Below, in pieces: positions 1 through 8,381 of a stretch of 64,000 nucleotides of DNA. This stretch comes from Bacteroidales bacterium. GTDB taxonomy: Bacteria > Bacillota > Clostridia > Lachnospirales > Lachnospiraceae. The number at the start of each line of letters is the position of its first letter. The stretch's first letter is position 1. A program made the translations under genes and the position numbers. The notes below the pieces were generated by a model that was not told the DNA's origin, made no database searches, and saw only the letters and a list, made by a program, of their open reading frames with translations. The stretch lies in contig JAMPFJ010000001.1 of the NCBI GenBank assembly GCA_023664535.1, positions 271,461 to 335,460 of the forward strand. The letters are read 5' to 3'.

Positions 1-1
1 T

Positions 2-541
2 GGCATCGGTCTTATCTTTGCTTCTGTAATTTTTCTGACCGCATATCAGAGCAATATACCCAGTATAACGGATGAAGAAATCGTGAGACGGGCAAAAGAG
101 CTTGGGATGGAAGAAAAAGAGGATTCCGTTGCCGGGCTGATTTCTGATAAGACGGAGAATGATAAACGGAATACCGGGAAAAGCAAAAAAGAAGAGGGAA
201 GTACGTCGGCTGCAGAAAATCCGGATTCTACAGGGGAAAACACAGCTGTTGAGCAGAGTACCGAAGAGCAGACGGATAACGCAGATACTACAGAACAAAA
301 GGAGACGGCTGAAGACGAGAGAAAGCCGGACGATACCGTTAGTCTGACGATAGATGGCGGTTCATCCTCCTATCCGGTCTGCCAGAAATTGAAAGAGCTT
401 GGAATGATTGAGAATGCCGACGAGTTTGATGCCTATTTGATTGAGAATGGGTATGCAGCCCGGATACGTGTGGGTACCCATACGTTGAAAAAAGGGATGA
501 GTTTTCGTGAAATTGCAGAAGCAATCTCGGACCCTTTATAG
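2..541 (+). CDS. MltG/YceG-like membrane protein, 5' end cut by window
   Basis: The reading frame is open from base 2, so the start codon lies before the window. The visible part begins with a hydrophobic membrane segment (about residues 1-15). A long Glu/Lys/Thr-rich low-complexity linker follows. The C-terminal domain of about 60 residues resembles the LysM-like domain that precedes the catalytic part of the endolytic transglycosylase MltG: two short lobes with LKELGMIENADEFDAYL and an RVGTHTLKKGMS motif. The catalytic transglycosylase domain is absent, so enzyme activity is unlikely. Short forms of this kind are common in Lachnospiraceae and may simply bind glycan. An intrinsic terminator follows. 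Confidence 0.6.
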   Translation, partial: GIGLIFASVIFLTAYQSNIPSITDEEIVRRAKELGMEEKEDSVAGLISDKTENDKRNTGKSKKEEGSTSAAENPDSTGENTAVEQSTEEQTDNADTTEQKETAEDERKPDDTVSLTIDGGSSSYPVCQKLKELGMIENADEFDAYLIENGYAARIRVGTHTLKKGMSFREIAEAISDPL

Positions 542-544
542 ATT

Positions 545-582
545 AAAACAAGCAGAGCCGAATAACCGGTTCTGCTCGTTTT
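545..582. terminator. Bidirectional intrinsic terminator
   Basis: A GC-rich stem (AGCAGAGCCG paired with CGGTTCTGCT) is flanked by A4 on the left and T4 on the right. It can therefore stop the MltG-like gene on the plus strand and the anti-sigma gene on the minus strand. Confidence 0.75.
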
Positions 583-593
583 GGCAATGGAAT

Positions 594-1949
594 TTATTTT
601 AGGTTGATTATGGTTGTGTCTTCTCGAGAGAGAGCATTCCTTTGAAGGTAAGTATCAAAGCTTTCGCTGTCATATCCTTTAAATTCCGAATTTTTGCAGT
701 CAAAGGCGATTTTATAGGAGTTTCCTTCTTCTGTTGTAAACCAGAAATAAATCCTGTTAAGAGAAACACCGTCTTCGGCAGCATTTTTAAAATAGCTGCA
801 GAAAACTTCTTTATATTCCGAAGTAACACCGAAGTAATTTTTTAGATAGTCTTCTGCTTTTTGACACATATTCTGTACATGATTTTCTGCTTCAGATATG
901 GATATTTCATCTTCAAAGTTGTAAAAATCATTCACCATTACGTAGGACAGAGCCCCATCTTTAGCATTGATATAATATTGGTAAATGGGAATATTGCCGA
1001 TATAATAGCCCACGTTATAATATAGCTGATGAGAAGCTCCGGCAGCTCCTTCCGAGTCCGCAGCTTCGATAGAAGAGCTGACGGACAGCTTTGTCACACC
1101 GCCGCATAAGTAATCCGGATTTTGGACAGCAAGCAGTCTTGCCTTCAGCTCATCACTGATTTCTTCACCGATTCCCTCAAATAATCGGTCGTGATATTCT
1201 TTCGCAATCGCCACGGCTTCTTCTTCCGGTATGCCGCCATTTGCATCAGCCTCCTGCTGTAATTGCTGTCTTGCGTCTGCCTGTGTCTGATGTTCATCCG
1301 CAAATAATTCCTCTGCCCGGGATTCTAATGCATAATTTGTTTTATAATCTGCGTCAATGAGCTGTAAAAGCTCTTCATCGGTAAGTTCTCTTTCGGGAAA
1401 GTACATATACATGGCAGTGATGACATAGCATGGAATATTTGCATCAATCTGATTTTCGCTCTCTGCCTTCTGCATTTCTCCTTCCGGAAACAATCCTTCT
1501 TTATAGGCAATGCCCAGCTCGTGCATACGTTCCTTTTCATGAAGTGTCAGTTCCCGGGAACAGGTGATTTCCCCTATATGATAGGCGTCGGCTTCCTGTG
1601 TAATCGCTTTCTTTTCTTCCTCCGGCATGTTTTCCATCCGTTGCTTCGCCATATTTTCTACTACAGCATAGGCCGTAAACCCTCCGGTACAAGCTATTGT
1701 AAGAATCATTGCCAGTATTGCGGCTTTTTTTGCCAGGCTATATTTTTGATTTTTTCGTCTTAGCATATTCTGCTCCTTTTCTTCTAATTGGGAGAGGAAG
1801 GAATCCGGCATGGGATAATTTTTTGCCATGCCCTGGAGGGTGCATAATTGTTCCACTAAAGCATCCGTTTCCACATAATCTCCCTTTTCAATAGACAACT
1901 GTATTTGTTGGATTAAGGTTGTTTTTGTTGATGTATCAGCCGATATCAT
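594..1949 (-). CDS. Probable membrane-anchored anti-sigma factor
   Basis: The protein has 451 residues and a single membrane segment at about residues 72-95. The N-terminal cytoplasmic part (about 70 residues) is placed to bind the sigma factor encoded immediately upstream. The large extracytoplasmic part (about residues 100-451) is rich in Glu, Ala and Tyr, and I do not recognise a named domain in it. AAAGGAGG lies 7 bases before the ATG. It is the second gene of a two-gene minus-strand operon with an ECF sigma factor, and that position is the main reason for the call. The signal it senses is unknown. Confidence 0.6.
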   Translation of the reverse strand: MISADTSTKTTLIQQIQLSIEKGDYVETDALVEQLCTLQGMAKNYPMPDSFLSQLEEKEQNMLRRKNQKYSLAKKAAILAMILTIACTGGFTAYAVVENMAKQRMENMPEEEKKAITQEADAYHIGEITCSRELTLHEKERMHELGIAYKEGLFPEGEMQKAESENQIDANIPCYVITAMYMYFPERELTDEELLQLIDADYKTNYALESRAEELFADEHQTQADARQQLQQEADANGGIPEEEAVAIAKEYHDRLFEGIGEEISDELKARLLAVQNPDYLCGGVTKLSVSSSIEAADSEGAAGASHQLYYNVGYYIGNIPIYQYYINAKDGALSYVMVNDFYNFEDEISISEAENHVQNMCQKAEDYLKNYFGVTSEYKEVFCSYFKNAAEDGVSLNRIYFWFTTEEGNSYKIAFDCKNSEFKGYDSESFDTYLQRNALSREDTTIINLK

Positions 1950-2013
1950 AATATTCCTCCTTTCCAGGTTATCCGGATATCTATATATGTTATAAAAAGT
2001 GGAATGTAACGAA

Positions 2014-2526
2014 TTAAAATTCTGAGATTTCTAATTTTTTAACTAACTGACGGATTTTTTTTCTCAGCCGGACATACCGCATTCGGACTGCCGGTTCTTT
2101 CATCTGCATATTTCCGGCTATCTCGCCCATTGAAAGCTGTTTTTTGTAATAAGCATAATATAATTCCCTGTCTTCATCGGAAAGCATGGAAAGAATCTGA
2201 TTTTGATAGTGTTCAATATCAACCGCTTCGTCATATTGCCGGCAGATAAAATCAAACACGTCATATTGCCGAAGAGAAATATTCTCAGTTAATTCTTCCG
2301 TCATGTGCTTTTTCGATGTCCTGAAATATTCTAAAACCAGGTTTTTCGCAGTTTTATAGAGAAATGCTTCCGGTTTATTATGATGCAAAAAAGAATCTCC
2401 CTTTTTTAAGGCAATATAAAAAACATCCTGTGTCAGATTTTCCGCACATTCGTGATTTCCGGTTATCGCTAAAATATATTTAAAGATTCGGGAATAATTT
2501 TCTTTACATATTTCTTCAAAAGTCAT
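2014..2526 (-). CDS. ECF-family RNA polymerase sigma factor
   Basis: This 170-residue protein has sigma-70 region 2 (about residues 5-85, including the NLTQDVFYIAL and FLYKTAKNLVLEYFR segments). It also has a region 4 helix-turn-helix (about residues 110-165, LSMGEIAGNMQMKEPAVRMRYVR). There is no region 3, as is usual for ECF sigma factors. I chose the ATG at 2526 because GAGGTGA lies 7 bases upstream; an in-frame GTG six bases earlier is too close to that site. It sits directly before a single-pass membrane protein, the usual sigma/anti-sigma order. Confidence 0.85.
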   Translation of the reverse strand: MTFEEICKENYSRIFKYILAITGNHECAENLTQDVFYIALKKGDSFLHHNKPEAFLYKTAKNLVLEYFRTSKKHMTEELTENISLRQYDVFDFICRQYDEAVDIEHYQNQILSMLSDEDRELYYAYYKKQLSMGEIAGNMQMKEPAVRMRYVRLRKKIRQLVKKLEISEF

Positions 2527-2622
2527 TTGCACATCACCTCATCTATATATGTCAGATTTTTAAGAAGGTAACAATACTGCACCAAAACTTTTTTAAAAAC
2601 CTTTTTTAAAATCAAAAAAAAC

Positions 2623-2651
2623 TTGTCGTATGGATATTCTTATGTTATAAT
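2623..2651 (+). promoter_or_regulatory. Sigma-A promoter of rpsB-tsf
   Basis: TTGTCG (-35), a 17-bp spacer and TATAAT (-10). The predicted start near 2658 leaves a leader of about 120 nt before rpsB, long enough for autogenous control by S2. I do not recognise a described leader motif in it. Confidence 0.8.
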
Positions 2652-2780
2652 ACCACTCGGTAAAAAAATAATACACAGCGGTGGATTTCCTGAAAGGGTG
2701 CAGATTTATAGTAAAAAGCGCAATGGTAAATCTGTTTTTTGGAAGCGGAAGCCGTTGGAGGTAAAACCAGGAGGTAAATG

Positions 2781-3524
2781 ATGAGCGTTATTTCAATGAA
2801 ACAGTTATTGGAAGCAGGTGTACATTTCGGACACCAGACAAGAAGATGGAACCCTAAAATGGCGGAGTACATTTATACCGAGCGTAACGGTATCTACATT
2901 ATTGACTTACAGAAGTCAGTGGGTAAGGTAGATGAGGCTTACGAAGCAATCAAGAAGTGTGCTGCCGAGGGCGGAAAGATTTTATTTGTAGGAACCAAGA
3001 AGCAGGCTCAGGACTCCGTTAAATCGGAAGCAGAGCGGTGCGGAATGTTCTATGTTAACGAGAGATGGTTAGGCGGTATGCTGACCAACTGGAGGACCAT
3101 TGAAACCCGTATTGCAACATTGAAGAAATACGAGCAGATGGAAGAGGACGGAACCTTTGAGGTGCTTCCGAAAAAAGAGGTTATCGGTATCAAGAAGGAA
3201 ATGGATAAGCTGCAGAAGAATTTGGGCGGTATCAAGGAAATGGGCGGTGCGCCGGATATGATTTTTGTTGTTGACCCCCGCAAGGAAAGAATCTGTATTC
3301 AGGAGGCACATTCCCTGGGGATTCCTTTGGTTGGTATTGCCGATACAAACTGTGACCCGGAGGAGCTGGATTATGTAATCCCCGGTAATGATGATGCAAT
3401 CCGTGCGGTTAAGCTGATTGTGGCAAAGATGGCGGATGCGGTAATCGAAGCAAACCAGGGTGTTGACGCTGAGGTGGAAGCCAAAGAGGAGGCTGTCAGC
3501 GAGGAAGAGAACGTAGAAGAATAA
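2781..3524 (+). CDS. rpsB: 30S ribosomal protein S2
   Basis: This 247-residue protein starts with the diagnostic S2 N-terminus [20 protein letters not shown] and carries the RWLGGMLTN and VVDPRKE motifs. The second of two adjacent ATGs (2781) is preferred because it gives a 6-base gap from AGGAGG and matches the family start. S2 is essential for late assembly of the small subunit. tsf follows after a hairpin, the usual bacterial order. The C-terminus has an acidic tail common in Clostridia. Confidence 0.98.
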   Translation: MSVISMKQLLEAGVHFGHQTRRWNPKMAEYIYTERNGIYIIDLQKSVGKVDEAYEAIKKCAAEGGKILFVGTKKQAQDSVKSEAERCGMFYVNERWLGGMLTNWRTIETRIATLKKYEQMEEDGTFEVLPKKEVIGIKKEMDKLQKNLGGIKEMGGAPDMIFVVDPRKERICIQEAHSLGIPLVGIADTNCDPEELDYVIPGNDDAIRAVKLIVAKMADAVIEANQGVDAEVEAKEEAVSEEENVEE

Positions 3525-3534
3525 TAGAAAACCG

Positions 3535-3566
3535 GGAATAGAACGACGTGTGCGTTCTATTCCTTT
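3535..3566 (+). terminator. Hairpin between rpsB and tsf (attenuator or processing site)
   Basis: A perfect 11-bp stem (GGAATAGAACG with CGTTCTATTCC) has a 7-base loop and only a short T3 tail. The weak tail suggests partial termination or transcript processing that would uncouple rpsB and tsf levels. Confidence 0.6.
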
Positions 3567-3602
3567 GTGTAAATAAATCGTAATTATGGAGGGAAATAAC
3601 AA

Positions 3603-4535
3603 ATGGCGATTACAGCAGGTATGGTAAAAGAGTTAAGAGAACAGACCGGCGCAGGAATGATGGATTGTAAAAAGGCGCTTACTGAGACAGATGGTGATTT
3701 TGATAAAGCAGTCGAGTTTTTACGGGAAAAGGGACTGGCAACCGCACAGAAGAAAGCAGGAAGAATTGCAGCGGAAGGTATTGTGGCAACGACAATTAAG
3801 GCAGACGACAAGACTGCTGCCATTGTCGAGGTTAATGCAGAGACAGATTTTGTGGCAAAGAACGAAGTATTCCAGACTTATGTAAAAGAAGTGGTTGAGC
3901 AGATTGCAGACTCTGATGCTGCGGATGTGGAAGCATTTAAGGCGGAAGCATGGGCGCTGGATTCTTCCATGACGGTTCAGGATAAGCTGGCAGCAATGAT
4001 TGCTAAGATTGGTGAGAATATGAATATCCGGAGATTCGAGAAAATCGTTTCAGAGGATGGTATTGTTGTTTCCTATATCCATGCCGGCGGCAAGATTGGT
4101 GTTTTAGTGGAAGCAAAGACCGATTCCAATGCAGATGTAGTAAAAGAGGCGCTTAAGAATGTTGCCATGCAGATTGCGGCTTTGAATCCCAAGTATGTCT
4201 CCACAGACGAAGTGCCGGAGGATTATAAAGAGCATGAGAAGGAGATTTTAATGGCTCAGGCTAAGAATGACCCGAAAAATGCAAGCAAGCCGGAAAACAT
4301 TATCGAGAAGATGATTATGGGCCGTCTGAACAAGGAGCTGAAAGAGGTCTGTCTGTTAGAGCAGGAGTATGTTAAGGCGGAGAACAAGGAGACGGTTGCC
4401 AAGTATTTAGAGGCAGTTTCCAAAGAAGCCGGTTCTACGGTTACACTGAAGAGGTTTGTCCGTTTTGAGACCGGAGAGGGTCTGGAAAAGAAAAATGAAG
4501 ACTTTGCGGCTGAGGTTGCTGCACAGATGAAATAG
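3603..4535 (+). CDS. tsf: Elongation factor Ts
   Basis: This 310-residue protein has the EF-Ts N-terminal UBA-like domain with the hallmark LREQTGAGMMDCKKAL, followed by the TDFVAKNE motif and the dimerisation/core domains. It recycles EF-Tu by exchanging GDP for GTP. GGAGGG lies 9 bases before the ATG. The gene forms the rpsB-tsf transcription unit and is followed by a strong terminator. Confidence 0.98.
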   Translation: MAITAGMVKELREQTGAGMMDCKKALTETDGDFDKAVEFLREKGLATAQKKAGRIAAEGIVATTIKADDKTAAIVEVNAETDFVAKNEVFQTYVKEVVEQIADSDAADVEAFKAEAWALDSSMTVQDKLAAMIAKIGENMNIRRFEKIVSEDGIVVSYIHAGGKIGVLVEAKTDSNADVVKEALKNVAMQIAALNPKYVSTDEVPEDYKEHEKEILMAQAKNDPKNASKPENIIEKMIMGRLNKELKEVCLLEQEYVKAENKETVAKYLEAVSKEAGSTVTLKRFVRFETGEGLEKKNEDFAAEVAAQMK

Positions 4536-4558
4536 TCGTCCGGATGACGAGAGAGCCT

Positions 4559-4595
4559 AAAAAACGCTGGGAACAAGCATGTTTCCAGCGTTTTT
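4559..4595 (+). terminator. Intrinsic terminator after tsf
   Basis: A stem of AACGCTGGGAACA with TGTTTCCAGCG around a short loop, followed by T5. The A-run on the left side could let it act in both directions. Confidence 0.85.
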
Positions 4596-4620
4596 GGCAT
4601 ATCGATTTTAATTCCTGTCA

Positions 4621-4649
4621 TTGACATATTTACGGTATACCGTTATACT
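4621..4649 (+). promoter_or_regulatory. Promoter with palindromic operator in its spacer
   Basis: TTGACA, a 17-bp spacer and TATACT. The spacer contains a perfect 12-bp palindrome, ACGGTATACCGT (4632-4643), between the two boxes. An operator there would block polymerase. The obvious candidate repressor is the HTH protein encoded just downstream, as in self-regulated antitoxins. Confidence 0.75.
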
Positions 4650-4686
4650 CGATGGAGAAAGAATCAATGGAATGGAGAGCGGAGAA

Positions 4687-5274
4687 ATGGATTGGATTAG
4701 TTTATTAAGAGAAAAGAATCTTTCTGTATATCAATGTGCAAAAGAAAGCGGTGTGCCATATACTACCTTGTTGGATATTGTAAAGGGAAAGACAAGAATG
4801 GAAAAATGTATGGCAGAAACAATATATAAATTGGCGAAAACGCTCAATGTGACAATGGAAGAACTTTTAGCAGAACAGTTTAGAGAAAATGAAGATATAT
4901 CAAATTCAGGAGATTTTGAAATCTATAAAAGTAATATCTGCCATTTAGTAAAAGATAAAGGAGATATTGATTTTATTATTGACACTTTGAAAGAAAATCA
5001 AATAAGGATTTATTGGGAACGGAAGTGGTATCGGGAAAGCTTTTACCTTTTGGCAATGGTGGATTATTTAAGCAGGGAAAATGACCTTCCGCCTTGCAAT
5101 GATTATGAGGATATAAGGAATTGTACGCTATCAGAACCATTATATCCGAGGGATGTTATTCTTGCTGCAAAGCTGGATGCTTCGCTTGATGTAAAAGAAC
5201 AGTGCTTGAAGGAAGCAATTCCAGAGTTTATGAGATTTAATATTGTAGAAAGCGAGATAAGAAATGTCTGTTGA
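4687..5274 (+). CDS. XRE-family HTH regulator, probable antitoxin
   Basis: The N-terminal helix-turn-helix (about residues 8-60; NLSVYQCAKESGVPYTTLLDIV) is of the Cro/XRE type. The C-terminal 120 residues are charged and not recognised. ATG 4687 is chosen because the promoter start (about 4656) lies after the longest open frame begins, and GGAG sits 9 bases upstream. ATG 4672 is the alternative. The stop overlaps the ATG of a degraded DUF6036-type nucleotidyltransferase gene by 11 bases. That is the layout of HTH/nucleotidyltransferase toxin-antitoxin-like pairs, so this is probably the surviving antitoxin. Confidence 0.7.
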   Translation: MDWISLLREKNLSVYQCAKESGVPYTTLLDIVKGKTRMEKCMAETIYKLAKTLNVTMEELLAEQFRENEDISNSGDFEIYKSNICHLVKDKGDIDFIIDTLKENQIRIYWERKWYRESFYLLAMVDYLSRENDLPPCNDYEDIRNCTLSEPLYPRDVILAAKLDASLDVKEQCLKEAIPEFMRFNIVESEIRNVC

Positions 5275-5520
5275 GAAAGGCTTTACCAAGGAAAATTTGG
5301 ATTATTATTTGAAGGAATTGGCAAAACTAAATTATCGCAATATTCTAAATATTACTGCACATATTCTAACATATTGAATATTAGAACCATCAGTGCAGAG
5401 TATCTTATTGCGATGAAACTAATGTCGGGAAGACGCTATAAGAAAGATTTATCTGATATTATAGGAATTTTGAGTGAACAGGAAAGAATGGGAGAAACCT
5501 TGAATTATCAGCAGATTGAT
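5264..5520 (+). pseudogene. Remnant of DUF6036-type nucleotidyltransferase
   Basis: The start fits the family N-terminus (FTKENLDYYLKELAKLN) but the frame stops after about 37 residues. A second frame, from about 5352, resumes with the conserved C-terminal part NILNIRTISAEYLIAMKLMS followed by KKDLSDIIGIL. The central nucleotidyltransferase core is missing, so the gene has suffered an internal deletion plus a frameshift. It was the partner of the HTH gene just upstream. Family assignment is from memory of the conserved C-terminal motif. Confidence 0.65.
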
Positions 5521-5650
5521 GTGCAGACCGCATTGAAAGTCAGTAATCATATTTTAGATACCATTGAACGGTTGGAGCAGTTTCCGGATTCCGGTTCAGC
5601 TGCCCCGGATGATTGGCTTAACGAGCAGGGATATCGAATGGTAAAAATGA
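5521..5650 (+). pseudogene. Fragment of a RelE/ParE-type toxin
   Basis: It is fused in frame to the preceding remnant. The segment ILDTIERLEQFPDSGSAAPD followed by WLNEQGYRMV has the pattern of the middle of RelE/ParE plasmid-stabilisation toxins (Leu-x2-Phe-Pro-x-Ser-Gly, then Gly-Tyr-Arg). The N-terminal helices and the C-terminal catalytic strand are missing. It is therefore inactive. Confidence 0.55.
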
Positions 5651-5651
5651 T

Positions 5652-5843
5652 TACATTCAGCGCTATCCAGGGGTACTTGCCACGGTTGTTGTTTTAATGA
5701 CAATTCCTACGTTGGTATTTGACTTGAGAGGAGAAGAAGGAATCATAACCCTAATTATACTGGAAGCAGCTTACATAACAATTTATACACTGGCTTATTT
5801 CAGGATAAAAAAGAAGAAAGAAAAATATGGAAAGAAGAAATGA
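5652..5843 (+). pseudogene. C-terminal fragment of a membrane protein
   Basis: An open frame of about 60 residues holds two hydrophobic segments and ends in a Lys-rich tail (FRIKKKKEKYGKKK). It has no start of its own before ATG 5697, which would give 48 residues. It looks like the end of a larger membrane protein whose front was lost in the same decay that affected 5264-5650. The source protein is not recognised. Confidence 0.4.
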
Positions 5844-5879
5844 TTTCATACGGTTTATAGATCAGGACGGTACGGTGCA

Positions 5880-6548
5880 GTGAGGAAAGACATATTGATT
5901 GTTGATGATGATATTTATATTGGAAATGTGCTGGAAGAAGCACTTGTAAAAGAGGGATATCGTGTTTTGCGCGCTTACTCCGGAACAGAGGCGCTGTTTA
6001 GTTTATCCCAGTCCAAACCAGACCTTGTGCTGCTTGATTTAATGCTGCCGGGGTTAAACGGTGAAGAGGTACTTCCGCAGATAGAAGGGATACCCGTGAT
6101 TATATTGAGCGCAAAAGTGGATATTGATAATAAGGTGGATTTGCTGCTTGGCGGCGCTGCTGATTATGTGACAAAACCCTTCAATACAAAGGAGCTTTTA
6201 GCCAGAATTACCGTACAGCTTCGGGGTTCTGCGATTTCCCCTGCTGCTTCTATTTTGACCTTTGACGATATAACGCTCAATACTGATACGCACATTGCAG
6301 CTGTCGGAACAGTTGAGATTAAACTGACCAGAACGGAATATGCTATCCTCAAGCTGTTGATGCAAAACCCCACACAGATTATGACAAAATCACGACTGTT
6401 AGACCTTATTAGTGAAGATACCCCCGATTGTACAGAAGGTTCGTTAAAAACGCATATCAGCCATTTAAGGGCAAAACTCCGTAAAGTAACGAACAAAGAT
6501 TATATTGAGGCAGTATGGGGAATTGGCTTCAAAATGAAAGAATCATAA
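5880..6548 (+). CDS. OmpR-family response regulator
   Basis: This 222-residue protein has a receiver domain (about residues 1-115) with the acidic pocket DDD at 9-11, phosphoacceptor Asp53 (LLDLMLPG) and Lys in TKPF. A winged-helix DNA-binding domain follows (about 125-222). It begins with GTG and has a poor ribosome site. It heads a module of ATPase, permease and kinase genes. The TCTCAAC repeats before the ATPase gene are its likely binding sites. Such modules usually sense and expel cell-envelope-active peptides; the actual signal is unknown. Confidence 0.9.
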   Translation: MRKDILIVDDDIYIGNVLEEALVKEGYRVLRAYSGTEALFSLSQSKPDLVLLDLMLPGLNGEEVLPQIEGIPVIILSAKVDIDNKVDLLLGGAADYVTKPFNTKELLARITVQLRGSAISPAASILTFDDITLNTDTHIAAVGTVEIKLTRTEYAILKLLMQNPTQIMTKSRLLDLISEDTPDCTEGSLKTHISHLRAKLRKVTNKDYIEAVWGIGFKMKES

Positions 6549-6549
6549 A

Positions 6550-6607
6550 TCTCAACCATTTCTCAACGATTTTCTTTACCGTTTTCTCAACTGTTTTGAA
6601 GTAGAAT
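6550..6607 (+). promoter_or_regulatory. Probable regulator-controlled promoter of the first ABC module
   Basis: TCTCAAC occurs at 6550, 6561 and 6585, so the first two are 11 bp apart, one helical turn, as expected for a tandem OmpR-type dimer. A -10-like TAGAAT lies at 6602-6607. No good -35 is visible, which fits activator dependence. AAAGGAGG follows before the ATPase gene. Confidence 0.55.
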
Positions 6608-6636
6608 GTCAGCATCATATAAAGGAGGTCAATCTT

Positions 6637-7551
6637 ATGGATTATGTTCTTAGAACCAACGCCTTGAGTAAAAATTATAAAGATTTCAAAGCGTTAAACG
6701 GACTGTCTATGAATGTTCCCAAAGGGGCAATCTATGGCTTCGTTGGAAAAAATGGTGCTGGCAAAACAACGCTTATCCGATTAATCTGTGGTCTGCAGGA
6801 GCCTGCGTCTGGTGACTATATGCTGTATGGCAGGAAAAATACGGATAGGGAGATTGTTAAGTCCCGCAGGCGAATGGGGGCTGTTGTAGAAACCCCATCT
6901 ATTTATCTTGATATGACGGCAGAGGATAACCTGAAACAGCAATACTGCATTATTGGACTTCCATCCTATGACGGGCTTGCCGATATTCTGAAATTAGTGG
7001 GGCTGGAAAATACCGGAAAAAAGAAAGCGAGAAACTTTTCTCTGGGTATGCGCCAGAGACTGGGTATTGCCATAGCGCTTGTTGGCGACCCCGATTTTTT
7101 GGTGCTTGATGAACCGGTAAATGGTCTTGACCCCCAAGGTATTATTGAAATACGGGAGCTGCTATTAAAGCTGAACCGTGAAAAACAAATCACTGTTTTG
7201 ATTTCAAGCCATATCCTTGATGAATTGTCACGGCTTGCCACACATTACGGCTTTATTGACAGCGGACGGATGGTAAAGGAAATCAGCGCAAAAGAACTGG
7301 AGGCTGCCTGTAGAAAATGCGTTCGTGTGGAGGTCAGCAGTACAACGGCGCTTGCCAGTGTACTCGAGGGGATGAAAATCGATTATAAGATTTTAAGCGA
7401 TGCGGCCGCTGACATCTATGCGAAAGTAAATGTTTCCCATTTAACAGCCGCTCTCGCAAAAGAAAATTGCGAAGTTATTTCTATGCAGGAGCGGGATGAG
7501 AGTCTGGAAAGCTATTATATTGGTCTTGTCGGGGGTAGCGGAGATGAATAA
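6637..7551 (+). CDS. ABC transporter ATP-binding protein (BcrA-like)
   Basis: This 304-residue ATPase has Walker A GKNGAGKTT (about residues 37-45), signature SLGMRQR, Walker B FLVLDEP and the H-loop SSHIL. The C-terminal domain of about 90 residues is typical of bacitracin/lantibiotic-type exporters. AAAGGAGG precedes the ATG. The permease gene overlaps its last 8 bases, so the two are translationally coupled. It is paralogous to the ATPase at 14894 (shared EIRELLLKLN and SSHILxEL blocks). Confidence 0.9.
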   Translation: MDYVLRTNALSKNYKDFKALNGLSMNVPKGAIYGFVGKNGAGKTTLIRLICGLQEPASGDYMLYGRKNTDREIVKSRRRMGAVVETPSIYLDMTAEDNLKQQYCIIGLPSYDGLADILKLVGLENTGKKKARNFSLGMRQRLGIAIALVGDPDFLVLDEPVNGLDPQGIIEIRELLLKLNREKQITVLISSHILDELSRLATHYGFIDSGRMVKEISAKELEAACRKCVRVEVSSTTALASVLEGMKIDYKILSDAAADIYAKVNVSHLTAALAKENCEVISMQERDESLESYYIGLVGGSGDE

Positions 7552-8371
7552 ATTATTAAATGCAGGTTTTAAAAGATTAAGAAAAAATAAACTGTTTTGG
7601 TTATTAACTATATTTAGTATCGGTCTTGCATTATTTATGATTTACACAAGTTATAGTGATATGAAGGTCTATGGTGATGCCATAGAGGTAGAACAGCTCA
7701 TGCTGAACTACTCAACAATAACAGGTATTGTAACCGCCATATTTACCAGTTTATTTTTAGGAGTGGAATATTCAGACGGAGCAATAAGAAATAAAATCAG
7801 TACAGGTCATAAAAGGTCAGATATATATTTAGCTAACTTGTTCATAACATCTATTACAAGTCTGTTTTCCTATATTTTGTTTGTTGTGACAGTAGCAGTA
7901 ATTGGAATCCCTATATTTGGCGGTATAACCATATCTATTTCCAGGCTGCTAATGTTATTGGGATGTATATTGGTAACGGTAATTGCTTATTCCAGTATAT
8001 TTACCTTTATTGCCATGATGATTTCCAATAAAGCAATTACGGCTATAGTAAGTATTATGCTTTCTTTTGGAATGATGATGGCGGCTATGATCTGTTTTAA
8101 TATTTTGGATGCTCCAGAGCTTATTCCGGAAGCATCTTATGTTAATGGAGAAAATGCAGAAATAGAAGAAGTACCAAATCCTAAATATCCAAGTGAAGAA
8201 AAAAAGAAAGTCTGTCAAGCATTACTGGATATCATTCCGGCAGGTCAGATGTTCCAGCTTGCAGGAAGAGATGTTCCGGATTTAAAGGTTTTACCGTTAT
8301 ATTCTCTGGGCGAATTTATCGTATTTGCCGGTGCAGGGGTATTGCTGTTTGGGAAAAAAGAATTAAAATAA
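7544..8371 (+). CDS. ABC-2 type transporter permease
   Basis: This 275-residue protein has about six hydrophobic segments, the first at about residues 17-38. A hydrophilic loop (about 195-235, rich in Glu/Lys) precedes the last segments. ATG 7544 is preferred over upstream alternatives because it starts the MNKLLNAGFKRLRKNK cytoplasmic lead-in typical of the family and overlaps the ATPase stop. It forms the membrane half of the exporter encoded with the preceding ATPase. Confidence 0.85.
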   Translation: MNKLLNAGFKRLRKNKLFWLLTIFSIGLALFMIYTSYSDMKVYGDAIEVEQLMLNYSTITGIVTAIFTSLFLGVEYSDGAIRNKISTGHKRSDIYLANLFITSITSLFSYILFVVTVAVIGIPIFGGITISISRLLMLLGCILVTVIAYSSIFTFIAMMISNKAITAIVSIMLSFGMMMAAMICFNILDAPELIPEASYVNGENAEIEEVPNPKYPSEEKKKVCQALLDIIPAGQMFQLAGRDVPDLKVLPLYSLGEFIVFAGAGVLLFGKKELK

Positions 8372-8381
8372 GGAGAAGGCT

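Noticed and set aside
3069..3602. 177-residue minus-strand frame opposite rpsB
   Set aside because: It is an antisense shadow of a conserved ribosomal gene with no start signals.
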